64,000 nt of DNA from Streptococcus parasanguinis (GCA_905188195.1 CAJJKY010000005.1:1-64000), one strand, 5' to 3'. Counted from the first letter of the stretch, positions 27,074 to 36,687 are shown. Program-made: numbers and translations. Notes: generated by a model not told the origin, from the sequence alone.

Positions 27074-28123
27074 TTATTTCTCCCCAAAATTTGATTGGTA
27101 ATACTCTAAGAACTCTTCTTCACTTTGAACGATATGTTCTTCTCCATCTTTCGAACTAGTTGCAGGAATAGTTAGGTTCTTAAAAATATTGGTATCTTTT
27201 GGAACAACCAATTTCAAAAAAGAGATTTTTAAACGAACATCTTCTTTTCCAAGGAAATACAATTCAGATAGCGAACCTTTACTCAATATATCATATACTT
27301 TTGGATACTTGCTTGCTAAAGAATCTGTTTGAACTTTTTTAGTAAACCAAAACGCTGACCATACAAAATTAAAATGTTTGTTTGAAAGTTTATCGTTTTG
27401 ATCGAGTATATCCTCAAGACCTTCTTTATTTTGCCATGCTTTTTGATTTACATCATAAAAGTCCTTACCTGTTTTTCCAGATGATGTTTTAGAAATAATT
27501 TTCCCCGTTTCTATATCTATGATACCAATAAAAGTTTTTGAGTTTGATTTACTATTCACTGCCATCTTTATAGGCAAATAAGTTTTTCCTTCTTCAGATT
27601 GTAACAATTTTGGGGAATCCGCAACATTAATTGGAACATAATTTTTATTATATTCCCTCACCATCTTAAACACATCATAAGTTTTTTGTTTAATCGTATT
27701 GTCTTTTGTATCGTAAACATCTAATAACCAGTATTCTCCTTTTTCAGGGATATTACTCTTTAAATAAGGAACTTTATCATTTTCACTTAACCAGTACTTA
27801 TATGCTGCCGACTTCAATTTGTAACTCTGCCGAATAATAAAACGTTCACCATGCATCTCAATTCTATTGTTTCTGATGTCAATACGAGGATCATATTTCT
27901 TAGCCTCTTTCGCTTCCTTTAATTCAGCTTCGTTATCCCAGCTAATTGCTACCGCTTTATGATTAGCAATAAATTCATAATCCATCATTTTTGCTCTCGG
28001 GCTCCACATGATAAACTGAGTCAGTTTATGCTTACGATAAGCGCTATATGCAAGAACACCTCCTGTGATAACAATTACAAGAAATAAAACTTGGACTAAT
28101 TTTGATCTCATCAACTTTTTCAT
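27074..28123 (-). CDS. membrane-anchored protein of unknown function, paralogue of the lipoprotein at 25460
   Basis: The 349-residue protein has one N-terminal membrane helix (VQVLFLVIVITGGVLAYSAY) without a lipobox cysteine; the rest is predicted to be extracytoplasmic. It shares with the 25460 product the region after the anchor, the YWLLDVYD / YFYLDIYN strand and the C-terminal IP...EEFLEYY block, so the two are diverged paralogues that use different anchors. They bracket a DUF3592-like gene. No known family is recognised. Stable paired expression suggests an envelope complex; this is inference. Confidence 0.72.
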   Translation of the reverse strand: MKKLMRSKLVQVLFLVIVITGGVLAYSAYRKHKLTQFIMWSPRAKMMDYEFIANHKAVAISWDNEAELKEAKEAKKYDPRIDIRNNRIEMHGERFIIRQSYKLKSAAYKYWLSENDKVPYLKSNIPEKGEYWLLDVYDTKDNTIKQKTYDVFKMVREYNKNYVPINVADSPKLLQSEEGKTYLPIKMAVNSKSNSKTFIGIIDIETGKIISKTSSGKTGKDFYDVNQKAWQNKEGLEDILDQNDKLSNKHFNFVWSAFWFTKKVQTDSLASKYPKVYDILSKGSLSELYFLGKEDVRLKISFLKLVVPKDTNIFKNLTIPATSSKDGEEHIVQSEEEFLEYYQSNFGEK

Positions 28124-28326
28124 TTCTATTTTTCCTTTCTAGTGATTGAATAATATCTAACTACCATTCAGATTGGTTCCATACTATTCTTTACATGTCA
28201 ATTAATCAAAGGATTTTATAAATCATTGACCATCCAAAATTCCTTCACTCCGTTCATCGTTCATTAAATCTATCAGCAAAGATGCAATGCTCTCATTCTA
28301 TTGCAATAAAACATATTTCGATGGAA

Positions 28327-28863
28327 TTATTGTCCGGATGATTCCGTTTGACGCTTCAATAGTTTAATAATCTTTCTTGTCTTAATTTCCTGATGAAAAT
28401 GCATCACACAAGCAAAAGTAAGAAGGTAGATCATCAGACACAAAAAATCAGTTTCTCTAATATAAGTAGCCAAGAAAAAAATCCCTAAAAAAGCAAAAAG
28501 AATCTTCATAATTAAAATTGCAAGCACCTTTGCTCTGAGTGTTTTGAGATCTTTTTCCTTCAAAACAACTGTTTTCCAATCAATTCTCGGATCTTTTTTT
28601 CTCGCCTTCGCTATCATCAACATTCCGAAAACTATTAGAGTTCCAATCATTGCAATACTGATATTAATCGTATACGGTAATCCCCCAAAGGCTGAATTTA
28701 AGACACTTGCAATTCCTTTCAAAAGAAAGACTGCAAGTGGAGCAGCAACCATTATCCAATTGGAAGTATTTTTTTGATCATTATATTGAAATACTTCGTT
28801 TTCTTCATCAAAATAAATCCATTTCGATTCCAAATAACCGATATATGTTTTCACAATTAACAT
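28327..28863 (-). CDS. hypothetical four-helix membrane protein
   Basis: The 178-residue protein has predicted membrane helices near residues 37-58, 65-86, 113-133 and 137-155, and basic loops (ARKKDPR, KTRKIIKLLKRQ). The N-terminus (YLESKWIYFDEENEVFQYN) lies in the cytoplasm or outside depending on topology. I recognise no family; a distant likeness to multi-helix immunity-type proteins is a guess only. It is about 200 nt upstream of the paralogue operon and in the same orientation. That gap holds nothing I can identify. Confidence 0.65.
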   Translation of the reverse strand: MLIVKTYIGYLESKWIYFDEENEVFQYNDQKNTSNWIMVAAPLAVFLLKGIASVLNSAFGGLPYTINISIAMIGTLIVFGMLMIAKARKKDPRIDWKTVVLKEKDLKTLRAKVLAILIMKILFAFLGIFFLATYIRETDFLCLMIYLLTFACVMHFHQEIKTRKIIKLLKRQTESSGQ

Positions 28864-28965
28864 TTCTCCATTAATTTATTCTTGAGATAAAGTACTCTTA
28901 TCATACACAAATTTAGGGTAAAGAGCAAATTCATCACTAGATGAAGGGATTTTAATCAGAAATCA

Positions 28966-28988
28966 AAAAACCACCCGCAGGTGGTTTT
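28966..28988 (-). terminator. vicRKX operon terminator
   Basis: AAAACCACC-tgcg-GGTGGTTTTTT on the minus strand, just after the vicX stop. Confidence 0.88.
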
Positions 28989-28993
28989 CCATC

Positions 28994-29803
28994 TTATATC
29001 TTCGTCAAAGGGGTTGCGGTATCTGGCGAGGTATCTAGCACCTCAAAATCATGGCCAACAGCTAGATCTGCTCGAGCCAGTTGATTCTCCATGGTCATAT
29101 GGGCCAATTCTTTGATATTGTTCTCTTTTGACAAATGTCCCAGATAAATCTTCTTGGTGCGATTTCCCAAGGTTCGGATCATGGCATCTGCACCATCTTC
29201 GTTAGAAAGGTGGCCTAGGTCTGACAAGATCCGCTGCTTCAAGCGCCAAGCATAAGAACCTGCTCGAAGGATCTCTACATCATGATTGGACTCAATCAGA
29301 TATCCATCCGCATCCGCGACGATGCCTGCCAAGCGATCACTCACATAGCCCGTATCCGTCAGCATGACGAAGCTCTTGCCATCCTTCATAAAGCGATAGA
29401 ATTGAGGGGCTGCAGCATCGTGACTGACCCCAAAACTTTCGATATCGATATCGCCAAATGTCTTGGTCTTCCCCATTTCAAAGATGTGCTTTTGAGCATC
29501 ATCGACTTTCCCTAGATATTTGGTGCCTTCCATAGCCTTCCAAGTTGCTTCATTAGCATATAGATCCATGCCATATTTTCGCGCTAAAACACCCACACCA
29601 TGGATATGGTCTGAGTGTTCGTGCGTAATCAAAATGGCATCTAAGTCTTCTGGTTTGCGATCAATTTCAGCCAATAGTCCCGTAATCTTTTTCCCTGATA
29701 ACCCTGCATCAATAAGCAGTTTTTTCTTTGGCGTCTCAAGGTAGAAAGAATTCCCACTAGAACCTGAAGCTAAAATACTGTACTTAAATCCCTCTTCTGT
29801 CAT
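28994..29803 (-). CDS. vicX: VicX/WalJ metallo-beta-lactamase fold protein
   Basis: VicX is the accessory protein of the VicRK system; it affects signalling and cell-wall homeostasis, though its substrate is not known. The 269-residue protein has SSGNS near the N-terminus and the metal motif THEHSDHIHG (about residues 60-69), with a later GHLSKEN. I chose ATG 29803 (MTEEGFKYSILASGSSGNS) with AAGGAGT upstream; an in-frame reading 49 codons longer lies inside vicK. It is the last gene of the operon; in related species rnc follows, here 5 kb of accessory genes intervene. Confidence 0.94.
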   Translation of the reverse strand: MTEEGFKYSILASGSSGNSFYLETPKKKLLIDAGLSGKKITGLLAEIDRKPEDLDAILITHEHSDHIHGVGVLARKYGMDLYANEATWKAMEGTKYLGKVDDAQKHIFEMGKTKTFGDIDIESFGVSHDAAAPQFYRFMKDGKSFVMLTDTGYVSDRLAGIVADADGYLIESNHDVEILRAGSYAWRLKQRILSDLGHLSNEDGADAMIRTLGNRTKKIYLGHLSKENNIKELAHMTMENQLARADLAVGHDFEVLDTSPDTATPLTKI

Positions 29804-29810
29804 TGACTCC

Positions 29811-31163
29811 TTATTCTTCCTCTTCTGTATCCCAGTCGTCTTTAATAGCATCTTTGTCGTACGGCAAGACAATGGTAAAAGTAGATCCCTTGCCATATTC
29901 ACTCTTGGCCCAAATAAAGCCTTTGTGTTGCTTAACGATCTCCTTAGCAATGGCTAAGCCCAGACCAGTCCCACCTTGGGCCCGGCTACGCGCCTTATCC
30001 ACTCGGTAAAAGCGATCAAAAATGCGCGGCAAGTCTTTCTTTGGAATCCCCAAGCCCTCATCTGAGATGGAGATAATCAACTGGGCATCTGTCGTTTTCA
30101 TCCCTACCTTGATCTTTCCACCATCAGGTGAGTACTTGATGGCATTGTTCAAGATATTGTCTATCACCTGGGTCATTTTATCCGTATCAATTTCAACCCA
30201 AATTGGGGTGATCGGATATTCCCGGATCAGTTCATACTTCTTGGTATCTTCTTGCGATTGACTCTTGATCTTATCAAAGCGGTTCAAAATAAAGGTGATA
30301 AAGGCCGTAAAGTTGGTCAACTCGATGTCCAACTGACTGGTTTCATTATCGATTCGTGACAAGCTTAATAGATCTGTGACCATGCGCATCATGCGGTTGG
30401 TTTCATTGAGTGAAACCTTGACAAAATCTGGTGCTACTGGCTCTGACAAAGCACCATCGTCTAGGGCTTCCAGATAGGATTTCACACTGGTCAAAGGAGT
30501 CCGTAATTCATGACTCACATTGGAAACAAAGAGGCGACGCTCCCGCTCTTCCTTGTCCTGCTCTGTCGTATCGTGCAAGACAGCTACCAGACCAGAGATA
30601 AAACCTGACTCGCGACGAATCAAGGCAAAGCGCACACGAAGACTTAAGTATTCCCCATTTTCATCCTGGGAATCGATGGTCAATTCTGGTACTTCTGTAA
30701 TCAAGCTGCGCAGATCATACTCGTCTCCAAGCGAAAGCAAATCCAGAATACTGGTATTGAGCACCTCATCTGGATTAACATTCAATTGCTTGGCTGCCAT
30801 TTCATTGACCATGATGATCTGACCACGTCTGTTGGTCGCAAGCACCCCGTCTGTCATGTAAGAAAGGATACTGGTCAAACGCTTGGTTTCTTGTTCCAAG
30901 TTTTCATGCGTCAGGCGAATAACCTCCGACAGATCATTAATGCTATTGGTCATATCTGTCAGTTCTGGACTTCCTTGCATGTCGACCACTTCGGAATAGT
31001 CCCCTGCAATCAGATCCTTAATTTTGGCGTTTAATTGTCTGAGCTTGATATTGTCCCTACGGTTTTCTAGCAAAAGCAAGGCTACCACAATGATAAACCC
31101 AACCGTAATCAGAACAAAGACAAAGTTCGACGACATTACAAATTGTTTTAGTTGATCAATCAT
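29811..31163 (-). CDS. vicK: sensor histidine kinase VicK/WalK
   Basis: VicK is the sensor of the essential cell-wall two-component system. The 450-residue protein has a single N-terminal membrane helix ([21 protein letters not shown]), as in streptococci, where the large extracellular sensor of Bacillus WalK is missing. HAMP follows, then a PAS domain (about 100-200), the HisKA box [10 protein letters not shown] with the phospho-His, and the catalytic ATPase domain with the N box NAIKYS and G1 box DEGLGIP. Its start overlaps the vicR stop by 8 nt. Confidence 0.97.
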   Translation of the reverse strand: MIDQLKQFVMSSNFVFVLITVGFIIVVALLLLENRRDNIKLRQLNAKIKDLIAGDYSEVVDMQGSPELTDMTNSINDLSEVIRLTHENLEQETKRLTSILSYMTDGVLATNRRGQIIMVNEMAAKQLNVNPDEVLNTSILDLLSLGDEYDLRSLITEVPELTIDSQDENGEYLSLRVRFALIRRESGFISGLVAVLHDTTEQDKEERERRLFVSNVSHELRTPLTSVKSYLEALDDGALSEPVAPDFVKVSLNETNRMMRMVTDLLSLSRIDNETSQLDIELTNFTAFITFILNRFDKIKSQSQEDTKKYELIREYPITPIWVEIDTDKMTQVIDNILNNAIKYSPDGGKIKVGMKTTDAQLIISISDEGLGIPKKDLPRIFDRFYRVDKARSRAQGGTGLGLAIAKEIVKQHKGFIWAKSEYGKGSTFTIVLPYDKDAIKDDWDTEEEE

Positions 31164-31857
31164 TGTTTCTCATATAATATCCGACACCACGGCGGGTCAA
31201 GATATATTCTGGACGTCCCGGTGTGTCCTCGATTTTTTCACGCAAACGACGAACTGTCACGTCCACTGTCCGAACATCACCAAAGTAATCATAGCCCCAC
31301 ACCGTCTCAAGAAGGTGTTCACGGGTCATCACTTGACCGACATGGGTCGCAAGGTGATAGAGCAATTCAAATTCGCGATGGGTCAAGTCCAATTCTTTGT
31401 TGCCTTTTTGAACCAAGAAGGCATCTGGAAGAATGTGAAGATCACCAATGACAATTTCCGTATCGGCATCATTTTCAAGCTGAGGATCAGCCGCAAACTC
31501 AGAACGACGCAACAAGGCTTTCACACGCGCTTGCAATTCCCGATTCGAGAAGGGTTTGGTCACATAGTCATCCGCACCGATTTCAAGCCCGATGACCTTA
31601 TCAAATTCCGTATCCTTAGCAGATAGGACAATGATCGGCACATTGCTAGTCTTACGAATCGTACGCGCCACTTCCAGACCATCAATCTCTGGCAACATCA
31701 AATCTAGAATAATAATATCCGGATTCTCAGCCGCAAAGACTTCCAAAGCTTCCCGGCCATCAAAGGCTGTCAAGACTTCATAGCCCTCTTTTGCCATGTT
31801 AAATTTGATAATATCTGAAATTGGTTTTTCATCATCAACTACTAATATTTTTTTCAT
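31156..31857 (-). CDS. vicR: response regulator VicR/WalR
   Basis: VicR is the OmpR-type regulator that controls peptidoglycan hydrolases such as PcsB in streptococci and binds TGTWAH-N5-TGTWAH. The 233-residue protein has a receiver domain with acidic DDEKP, the phospho-Asp in IIILDLMLP (near residue 52), and Lys in FSNREL region, then a winged-helix domain ([10 protein letters not shown] ... [14 protein letters not shown]). A perfect target box appears at 6128. The gene is first in the operon; its ribosome site is weak (CAGG). Confidence 0.97.
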   Translation of the reverse strand: MKKILVVDDEKPISDIIKFNMAKEGYEVLTAFDGREALEVFAAENPDIIILDLMLPEIDGLEVARTIRKTSNVPIIVLSAKDTEFDKVIGLEIGADDYVTKPFSNRELQARVKALLRRSEFAADPQLENDADTEIVIGDLHILPDAFLVQKGNKELDLTHREFELLYHLATHVGQVMTREHLLETVWGYDYFGDVRTVDVTVRRLREKIEDTPGRPEYILTRRGVGYYMRNND

Positions 31858-31908
31858 CTTACATACCTGTTTCTAATGCTTCTTTTCCTAATCAATCTCT
31901 ATCTTCTT

Positions 31909-31917
31909 ATTATATCA
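31909..31917 (-). promoter_or_regulatory. extended -10 promoter of vicRKX
   Basis: TGA-TATAAT on the minus strand, about 50 nt before the vicR start; the -35 region (TCCACA) is weak. Confidence 0.6.
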
Positions 31918-31971
31918 AACTTATGAAGAAATGTGGAGCCTCAATTGCTGGACTTTCCAATAAGAAAGGGT

Positions 31972-32003
31972 AAAAAAGACCGAGAAGTTAAAATCTCAGT
32001 CTC
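31972..32003 (-). terminator. leftward terminator upstream of vicR
   Basis: On the minus strand GACTGAGA-ttttaact-TCTCGGTC is followed by six T. No intact gene now ends just upstream; only the thrS fragment (32396-32467) does, so this may be the old thrS terminator. Confidence 0.72.
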
Positions 32004-32050
32004 AGAAAAAACGAATGATATGTAGAAGATAAAATCACTTGAGTGATTCT

Positions 32051-32305
32051 AAAACAAGTTAATTTCCTACTTGCTAGAAAGAATGAATCATTTATTAAAA
32101 ACTTTCCGTCGTGAGAAAAGTGAGAGTGGGACAGAAATCGGTAATTCGTTAGAATTCGATTTCGTCGTCCCACCTCCGCACAGTTGAGTAGGGCTGTAAA
32201 AGCTGATGAAATCAGCGTAGTAGAGCCCACTCAACCACTGCGTCTTGCTCGATAATCCAAAGACAATTGAGAGACTAGAATTTCTGTCCCACTCTCACTC
32301 GGGAG
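32051..32305 (+). repeat. repeat B copy 2, interrupted by repeat A
   Basis: AAAACAAGTTA at 32051 and ACTTTCCGTCGTGAGAAAAGTG at about 32101-32121 recur at 63881 and 63920-63940 with one difference in the second segment. After the interrupting repeat A, CACTCGG resumes, as at 63964-63970. Confidence 0.6.
32122..32296 (-). repeat. intergenic repeat family A, copy 2 (reverse orientation)
   Basis: Same unit as 678-853 and 41501-41676, reversed. Its ends are GAGAGTGGGACAGAAAT and ATTTCTGTCCCACTCTC, a perfect 17-bp terminal inverted repeat, stronger than in the other copies. It sits inside repeat B. Confidence 0.85.
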
Positions 32306-32395
32306 TTTTGGAACTTCATAGAAGTTCGCTGACGTTCTTACTCACCTAAGGAAGGTTTTTTAGATTGTTTTATCCTCAATCTTTTTATTTTTTCA

Positions 32396-32467
32396 TTATT
32401 TCTCAACACGTGATTTGTTGGCGACATCAGCTAGGATTTCTGCTACAAACTCATCCTGTTTAAACAT
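32396..32467 (-). pseudogene. vestige of a thrS 3' end
   Basis: Read on the minus strand this encodes [19 protein letters not shown] and a stop. The C-terminus of intact thrS is [19 protein letters not shown] (14 of 19 residues equal by my count). At the stop, 15 bases are identical. Nothing of ThrS precedes it; a hairpin lies directly upstream. It is best read as a remnant or an attachment-like duplicate. Confidence 0.7.
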
Positions 32468-32589
32468 TAAAACGGTATCTACTTTCAGAGGAGATACCGA
32501 TCTTTCTTCTTTGAATAAGGAATCTAAAATTTCTGGCTTTCTCTATCTTTTAATTAATTGATTTCTTCAGAGAAAGACTGTAAATTTTT

Positions 32590-32598
32590 TGATATAAT
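32590..32598 (+). promoter_or_regulatory. extended -10 promoter of the DUF389 gene
   Basis: TGA-TATAAT, about 145 nt before the start codon, leaving a long leader with no recognised riboswitch. Confidence 0.55.
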
Positions 32599-32740
32599 AT
32601 CAAGGATGGATTGATAGATATTTAAAAGATAATGTTCAAAAGAATCACAGGTAAGAATTAAAAACATGTCAGTTTGGACAGAAGTCTCTCTACTATCATC
32701 CATGCAGAAACAAGATTATATGAAATAAAAGGAGTAACCA

Positions 32741-33790
32741 ATGTCCGGAAACTATTCAACACGTGAATTCCGCGAGAAACTATATGATGACCTTCATGTT
32801 CGATTAAGAGATACAATGATTTTGATGTGTTCGATTTTTATTGCCTCTATAGGTCTAAATATGAATTCAACAGCTGTCATTATTGGAGCCATGCTGATTT
32901 CCCCTCTTATGACACCGATTATTGGACTGGGGTTTGGTTTAGCTATTTTTGATACGCGTTTAATCAAGCAATCTCTACAGGTTTTATTTACTCAAGTATT
33001 GGTCAGTTTGCTTGTCTCGACTCTATATTTCTGGATTTCTCCCTTATCTTATGCAAGTAGCGAATTGATTGCACGAACCTCTCCAACCATTTGGGATGTT
33101 CTCATTGCTATTGCGGGTGGGATAGCAGGTGTCATTGGTTCAAGAAAAAAAGAAGCAAACAATATCGTGCCAGGAGTAGCCATTGCAACAGCTCTGATGC
33201 CACCTATCTGCACTGCAGGCTATGGTTTAGCTAATGGAAATGTACGATTTTTATTTGGGGCTCTCTATCTTTTCTTGATCAACTGTGTCTTTATCATGCT
33301 AATCAATATTGTTGGAACAAGAATTATGATGAGACAATCTCCCTTAAGTTCATTTAAAGAGCTAAACATGAAAATGAGAATTGGGTTGATCTCCTTGATT
33401 GTATTATTGGTTCTTCCAGCCAGCTATTCAGCAGTCACTCTGACGATGGATCAAGCACGAAAAGAAGGGATCAAACAGTTTGTAGGAAAAGAGTTCGCCA
33501 ATCATACAATCATTAATCAGGTCTACAAGTCAAGTAGCAATGAATTGGTCTTGACAGTTGTTGGAGATCCGATTTCAGAAGAAGAATTAGAAACCATTCG
33601 CCAAAAACAAGACTCTTACGGTATTCAATCTGTTCAATTGAAAGTCAACCAAGTCCATAATTCGAAAAAATTAGATAGTGAGACGACCAAGGAATTTTAC
33701 GAAAACATTGACAAGTATATCGATCAAAAACTCTCTGAAAAAGATTCACAAAACGATCTCGTAAAAGAAAATGAAGCAGACAAGGACTGA
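32741..33790 (+). CDS. DUF389 (TIGR00341-like) membrane protein
   Basis: The 349-residue protein has about six membrane helices between residues 25 and 235 with the family motifs GAMLISPLMTPIIGLGFG (about 48-65) and VAIATALMPPICTAGYG (about 145-161), then a charged extracytoplasmic or cytoplasmic C-terminal part rich in Lys and Glu. DUF389 proteins are membrane proteins of unknown function. The ribosome site is AAAGGAG. It stands alone, in opposite orientation to thrS and vicRKX, between an intact thrS end and a thrS vestige, which suggests it was inserted. Confidence 0.88.
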   Translation: MSGNYSTREFREKLYDDLHVRLRDTMILMCSIFIASIGLNMNSTAVIIGAMLISPLMTPIIGLGFGLAIFDTRLIKQSLQVLFTQVLVSLLVSTLYFWISPLSYASSELIARTSPTIWDVLIAIAGGIAGVIGSRKKEANNIVPGVAIATALMPPICTAGYGLANGNVRFLFGALYLFLINCVFIMLINIVGTRIMMRQSPLSSFKELNMKMRIGLISLIVLLVLPASYSAVTLTMDQARKEGIKQFVGKEFANHTIINQVYKSSSNELVLTVVGDPISEEELETIRQKQDSYGIQSVQLKVNQVHNSKKLDSETTKEFYENIDKYIDQKLSEKDSQNDLVKENEADKD

Positions 33791-33934
33791 GGATAGTCAA
33801 CTTATCTAACTCATGGAAGCAAATCTTGGGAGGATATCCTATATCCAAAAGTTAATGGATAGAAAGGATTGTTGATGAGGATACTATTTGTGGTGGTTTA
33901 GCAGATCACTACTAGCTCAGCTTAATCAAAATGT

Positions 33935-33969
33935 AAAAAAGCAACAACTATTTCAGTTGTTGCTTTTTA
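33935..33969. terminator. bidirectional terminator between the DUF389 gene and thrS
   Basis: AAAAGCAACAACT-atttc-AGTTGTTGCTTTTT, a 13-bp stem. The ~140 nt before it hold no gene I recognise. Confidence 0.88.
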
Positions 33970-34001
33970 GGTGGCTGAGATTTTGTTCTAGGTTAAATGG
34001 T

Positions 34002-35945
34002 TTATTTCTCAACACGGGATTTATTTGCAATATCTGTAAGAATTAATTCTACAAATGCATCCACTGACATGGTTTCTGTTTCTTTTTGACCATAACGGCG
34101 AACGTTTACAGCCTGCTCTTCCATTTCCTTGTCCCCAACGATCAATTGGTAAGGAATCTTTTGTGTTTGAGAAGCACGGATCTTGAACTGCATTTTTTCA
34201 TTGCGTTCATCCACATCTGCACGAACACCACGGTCACGTAGTTTCTTAGCCACTTCCCAAGCATAGTCCACGTGTTTTTCGTTCGATACTGGGATAAGGG
34301 TTACTTGGTGAGGAGCAAGCCAGGTTGGGAAAGCTCCCTTGTAGTTTTCAATCAAGATCGCAGTAAAGCGTTCCATGGTTGAGATAACCCCACGGTGGAT
34401 CATAACTGGACGGTGTTCTTCTCCATCTGCTCCAATGTAATGAAGATCAAAGCGTTCTGGAAGCAAGAAGTCCAATTGGATGGTAGAAAGGGTTTCTTCT
34501 TTACCAAGAGCTGTTTTCACTTGGATATCCAATTTTGGTCCGTAGAAGGCTGCTTCCCCTTCTGCTTCATAGTACTCAACACCCATATCATCAACGGCTG
34601 CTTTCAACATGCGTTGAGCATTTTCCCACATTTCATCGTTGTCAAAGTATTTGTGTTTGTCTTCAGGATCACGGTAAGACAAGCGGAATCGGTAATCTGT
34701 CAAGTTAAAGTCTTCATACACATCGATGATCAATTGAAGGATCTTCTTGAATTCTTCCTCGATTTGTTCTGGAGCCACAAAGGTATGACCATCATTCAGA
34801 GACATTTCACGCACACGTTGAAGTCCTGTAAGGGCACCAGATTTTTCATAACGGTGCATCATACCGATTTCAGCGATACGGATTGGCAATTCGCGGTAAG
34901 AGTGCACATGGTGTTTGTAAACTTCGATGTGGTGAGGACAGTTCATTGGACGAAGAACAAATTCTTCTCCATCCCCCATATCCATTGGTGGGAACATGTC
35001 TTCACGGTAGTGATCCCAGTGACCTGAAGTTTTATAAAGTTCTACAGAAGCAATTGGTGGAGTGTAGACGTGTTGGTAGCCTGCTGCTACTTCTTTATCA
35101 ACGATGTAGCGTTCCAACTCACGACGGATGGTCGCACCATTTGGCAACCAGAATGGAAGACCTTGACCAACTTCTTGAGAAATCATGAAGAGATCCAATT
35201 CTTTCCCAAGTTTACGGTGGTCACGTTCCTTAGCTTCTTCACGCATTTGAAGGTAGTTCTTCAAGTCTTTCTTGTCAAACCATGCTGTACCGTAAATCCG
35301 TTGCATCATCGCATTGTCGCTATTCCCACGCCAGTAAGCACCAGCAACGTTCAGAAGGTGGAAGATTTGGATGCGACCAGTTGATGGGACGTGTGGTCCA
35401 CGGCAAAGGTCAACGTATTCACCTTGACGGTAGATGGTCAACCCACCTTCGTCTTCTGAATGTTCTTCGATCAATTCTAATTTGTACGGATCATTTTTGA
35501 AGATTTCACGCGCTTCATCTTTGGTCACTTCTTCACGAACAGATGGGAAGTTTTCTTTCACGATTTTCTTCATTTCTTCTTCGATACGAGGAAGGTCTTC
35601 GTTAGAGATTTGACCAGCTTGGTTGTCTGTATCGTAGTAGAAACCATCTTCAATCGCTGGACCAACACCCAAGTGGATATCTGGGAAGAGGCGACGAGCT
35701 GCTTGGGCAAACAAGTGAGCTGCTGAGTGACGCAAGATTGGAAGAGCGTCTTCGTGATCAGGTGTCACGATTTCAATGCTTCCATCTTCGGTGATGGCAC
35801 GAGTTGTGTCAATCAATTTGCCGTTGAATTTACCAGCAAGAGCTTTTTTAGCCAAAGAATTGCTGATGGATTGGGCAATTTCAAAAGTTGTAACGCCAGA
35901 TTCGAATTCACGAACAGCGCCATCAGGGAAAGTAATTTGAATCAT
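34002..35945 (-). CDS. thrS: threonyl-tRNA synthetase
   Basis: ThrRS charges tRNA-Thr and edits mis-charged serine. The 647-residue protein has the TGS domain (residues 1-60), the editing domain with [10 protein letters not shown] (about 73-82), the class II catalytic core with CPHH and [13 protein letters not shown], and a C-terminal anticodon-binding domain ending ANKSRVEK. The ribosome site is AAGGAG. It is the second gene after a Thr T-box leader (36474-36683); a small membrane gene lies between them without a visible terminator. Confidence 0.97.
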   Translation of the reverse strand: MIQITFPDGAVREFESGVTTFEIAQSISNSLAKKALAGKFNGKLIDTTRAITEDGSIEIVTPDHEDALPILRHSAAHLFAQAARRLFPDIHLGVGPAIEDGFYYDTDNQAGQISNEDLPRIEEEMKKIVKENFPSVREEVTKDEAREIFKNDPYKLELIEEHSEDEGGLTIYRQGEYVDLCRGPHVPSTGRIQIFHLLNVAGAYWRGNSDNAMMQRIYGTAWFDKKDLKNYLQMREEAKERDHRKLGKELDLFMISQEVGQGLPFWLPNGATIRRELERYIVDKEVAAGYQHVYTPPIASVELYKTSGHWDHYREDMFPPMDMGDGEEFVLRPMNCPHHIEVYKHHVHSYRELPIRIAEIGMMHRYEKSGALTGLQRVREMSLNDGHTFVAPEQIEEEFKKILQLIIDVYEDFNLTDYRFRLSYRDPEDKHKYFDNDEMWENAQRMLKAAVDDMGVEYYEAEGEAAFYGPKLDIQVKTALGKEETLSTIQLDFLLPERFDLHYIGADGEEHRPVMIHRGVISTMERFTAILIENYKGAFPTWLAPHQVTLIPVSNEKHVDYAWEVAKKLRDRGVRADVDERNEKMQFKIRASQTQKIPYQLIVGDKEMEEQAVNVRRYGQKETETMSVDAFVELILTDIANKSRVEK

Positions 35946-36032
35946 GATTTTCTCCTTAAAAATTTATCGTAATTTAAAATTGAGGTTTGAAGAAATAGCA
36001 AAGGGTTAGTTATAAAGAACAATTATATTTGT

Positions 36033-36428
36033 TTATCTAACTGAATGATGCTTTAACATTTTCATTCTATAAACAAAACAAACTGTAGAAATTAGTAAAT
36101 AACTTACCAAGGAAAGGATTAAAGACATATATTGCTCATCAGTCATTGTTTTACTACTCATGTATATCCTTATCGGATAGCTTTTTAGTGCGTTGAATAG
36201 ATAAATACCAGCAGTAAGACTTAAAAGATATCCTGCTATCACGAGTTCCTTTTTCTTAAAAAACATTAAGATACCGAGAAAAGGAGCAAGAAATGGTATA
36301 AGAGGGATAAATGCCATAAATGCAAAGAAAACAATGTACGTTGAACCCCATAGACTAAGAGTTTTCATTAGCCATACATAGACTATAAAGTAGATACAGG
36401 CAATCACCCAGAACAATGTTTTCTTCAT
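36033..36428 (-). CDS. small four-helix membrane protein of unknown function between the T-box and thrS
   Basis: The 131-residue protein starts MKKTLFWVIACIYF; GGAG lies six bases upstream, making this ATG better than one six codons earlier. It has hydrophobic segments near 5-24, 30-55, 62-80 and 103-122 and a basic tail (RMKMLKHH). No family is recognised. Its position directly behind the threonine T-box means it should be induced when charged tRNA-Thr is scarce, together with thrS. Base composition is more AT-rich than thrS. Confidence 0.72.
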   Translation of the reverse strand: MKKTLFWVIACIYFIVYVWLMKTLSLWGSTYIVFFAFMAFIPLIPFLAPFLGILMFFKKKELVIAGYLLSLTAGIYLFNALKSYPIRIYMSSKTMTDEQYMSLILSLVSYLLISTVCFVYRMKMLKHHSVR

Positions 36429-36473
36429 ATCAATCTCCATCTTCACTTTTTTGCGATTAACTATTCTCCAAAC

Positions 36474-36683
36474 AAAAAAGCGACCTCCTCGAAAGGACGT
36501 CGCAACGTGGTTCCACCTTCATTTATGTTCCTCAAAAAAGAGGGACACCTCTGATTGGCTATAACGTAGCCACCGTTTTATGTTTGCATAAAAGAATCAC
36601 GAGTAGTCCCAAACCTATCCTCTACGCGATTTTCAGCCCCACGCGCTCTCTATCAGATTTCCTAGATTTGATATGTCTCTGTC
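36474..36683 (-). ncRNA. T-box leader, probably threonine-specific
   Basis: On the minus strand the leader has the antiterminator bulge sequence AAGGTGGAACCACG (the T-box itself) and a terminator GCGACGTCC-tttc-GAGGAGGTCGC followed by TTTTTT (36474-36503). A long Stem I region lies upstream with GGGACTACTCGTGA, holding ACT triplets that fit a Thr specifier. Uncharged tRNA-Thr should pair with the specifier and the bulge and prevent termination, switching on the downstream genes. tRNA-Thr(GGU) at 61844 could read ACU. Confidence 0.85.
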
Positions 36684-36687
36684 AGTT

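Larger units (their letters stand above)
31858..32740. other. 880-nt repeat-rich intergenic region between vicR and the DUF389 gene
   Basis: It contains, left to right: the vicR promoter; a terminator reading leftward (31972-32003); a palindrome AATCACTTGAGTGATT near 32031-32046; repeat B copy 2 with repeat A copy 2 inside it (32051-32305); a thrS 3' fragment (32396-32467); a hairpin CGGTATCT...AGATACCG (32473-32499); and the promoter of the DUF389 gene (32590-32598). No intact gene. Confidence 0.75.

Noticed and set aside
25460..28863. type VII toxin immunity cluster (TipC-like)
   Set aside because: No LXG toxin, no secretion gene and lengths do not fit; only a loose impression.
29804..29950. 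longer VicX start
   Set aside because: It lies within vicK, and AAGGAGT precedes ATG 29803.
31988..32230. small protein MGSTTLISSAFTALLN...
   Set aside because: The same reading occurs at 41567 because both lie in repeat A. No ribosome site; it is a by-product of the repeat.
32396..32467. independent 23-residue gene
   Set aside because: It matches the thrS tail and lacks a ribosome site; a hairpin precedes it.
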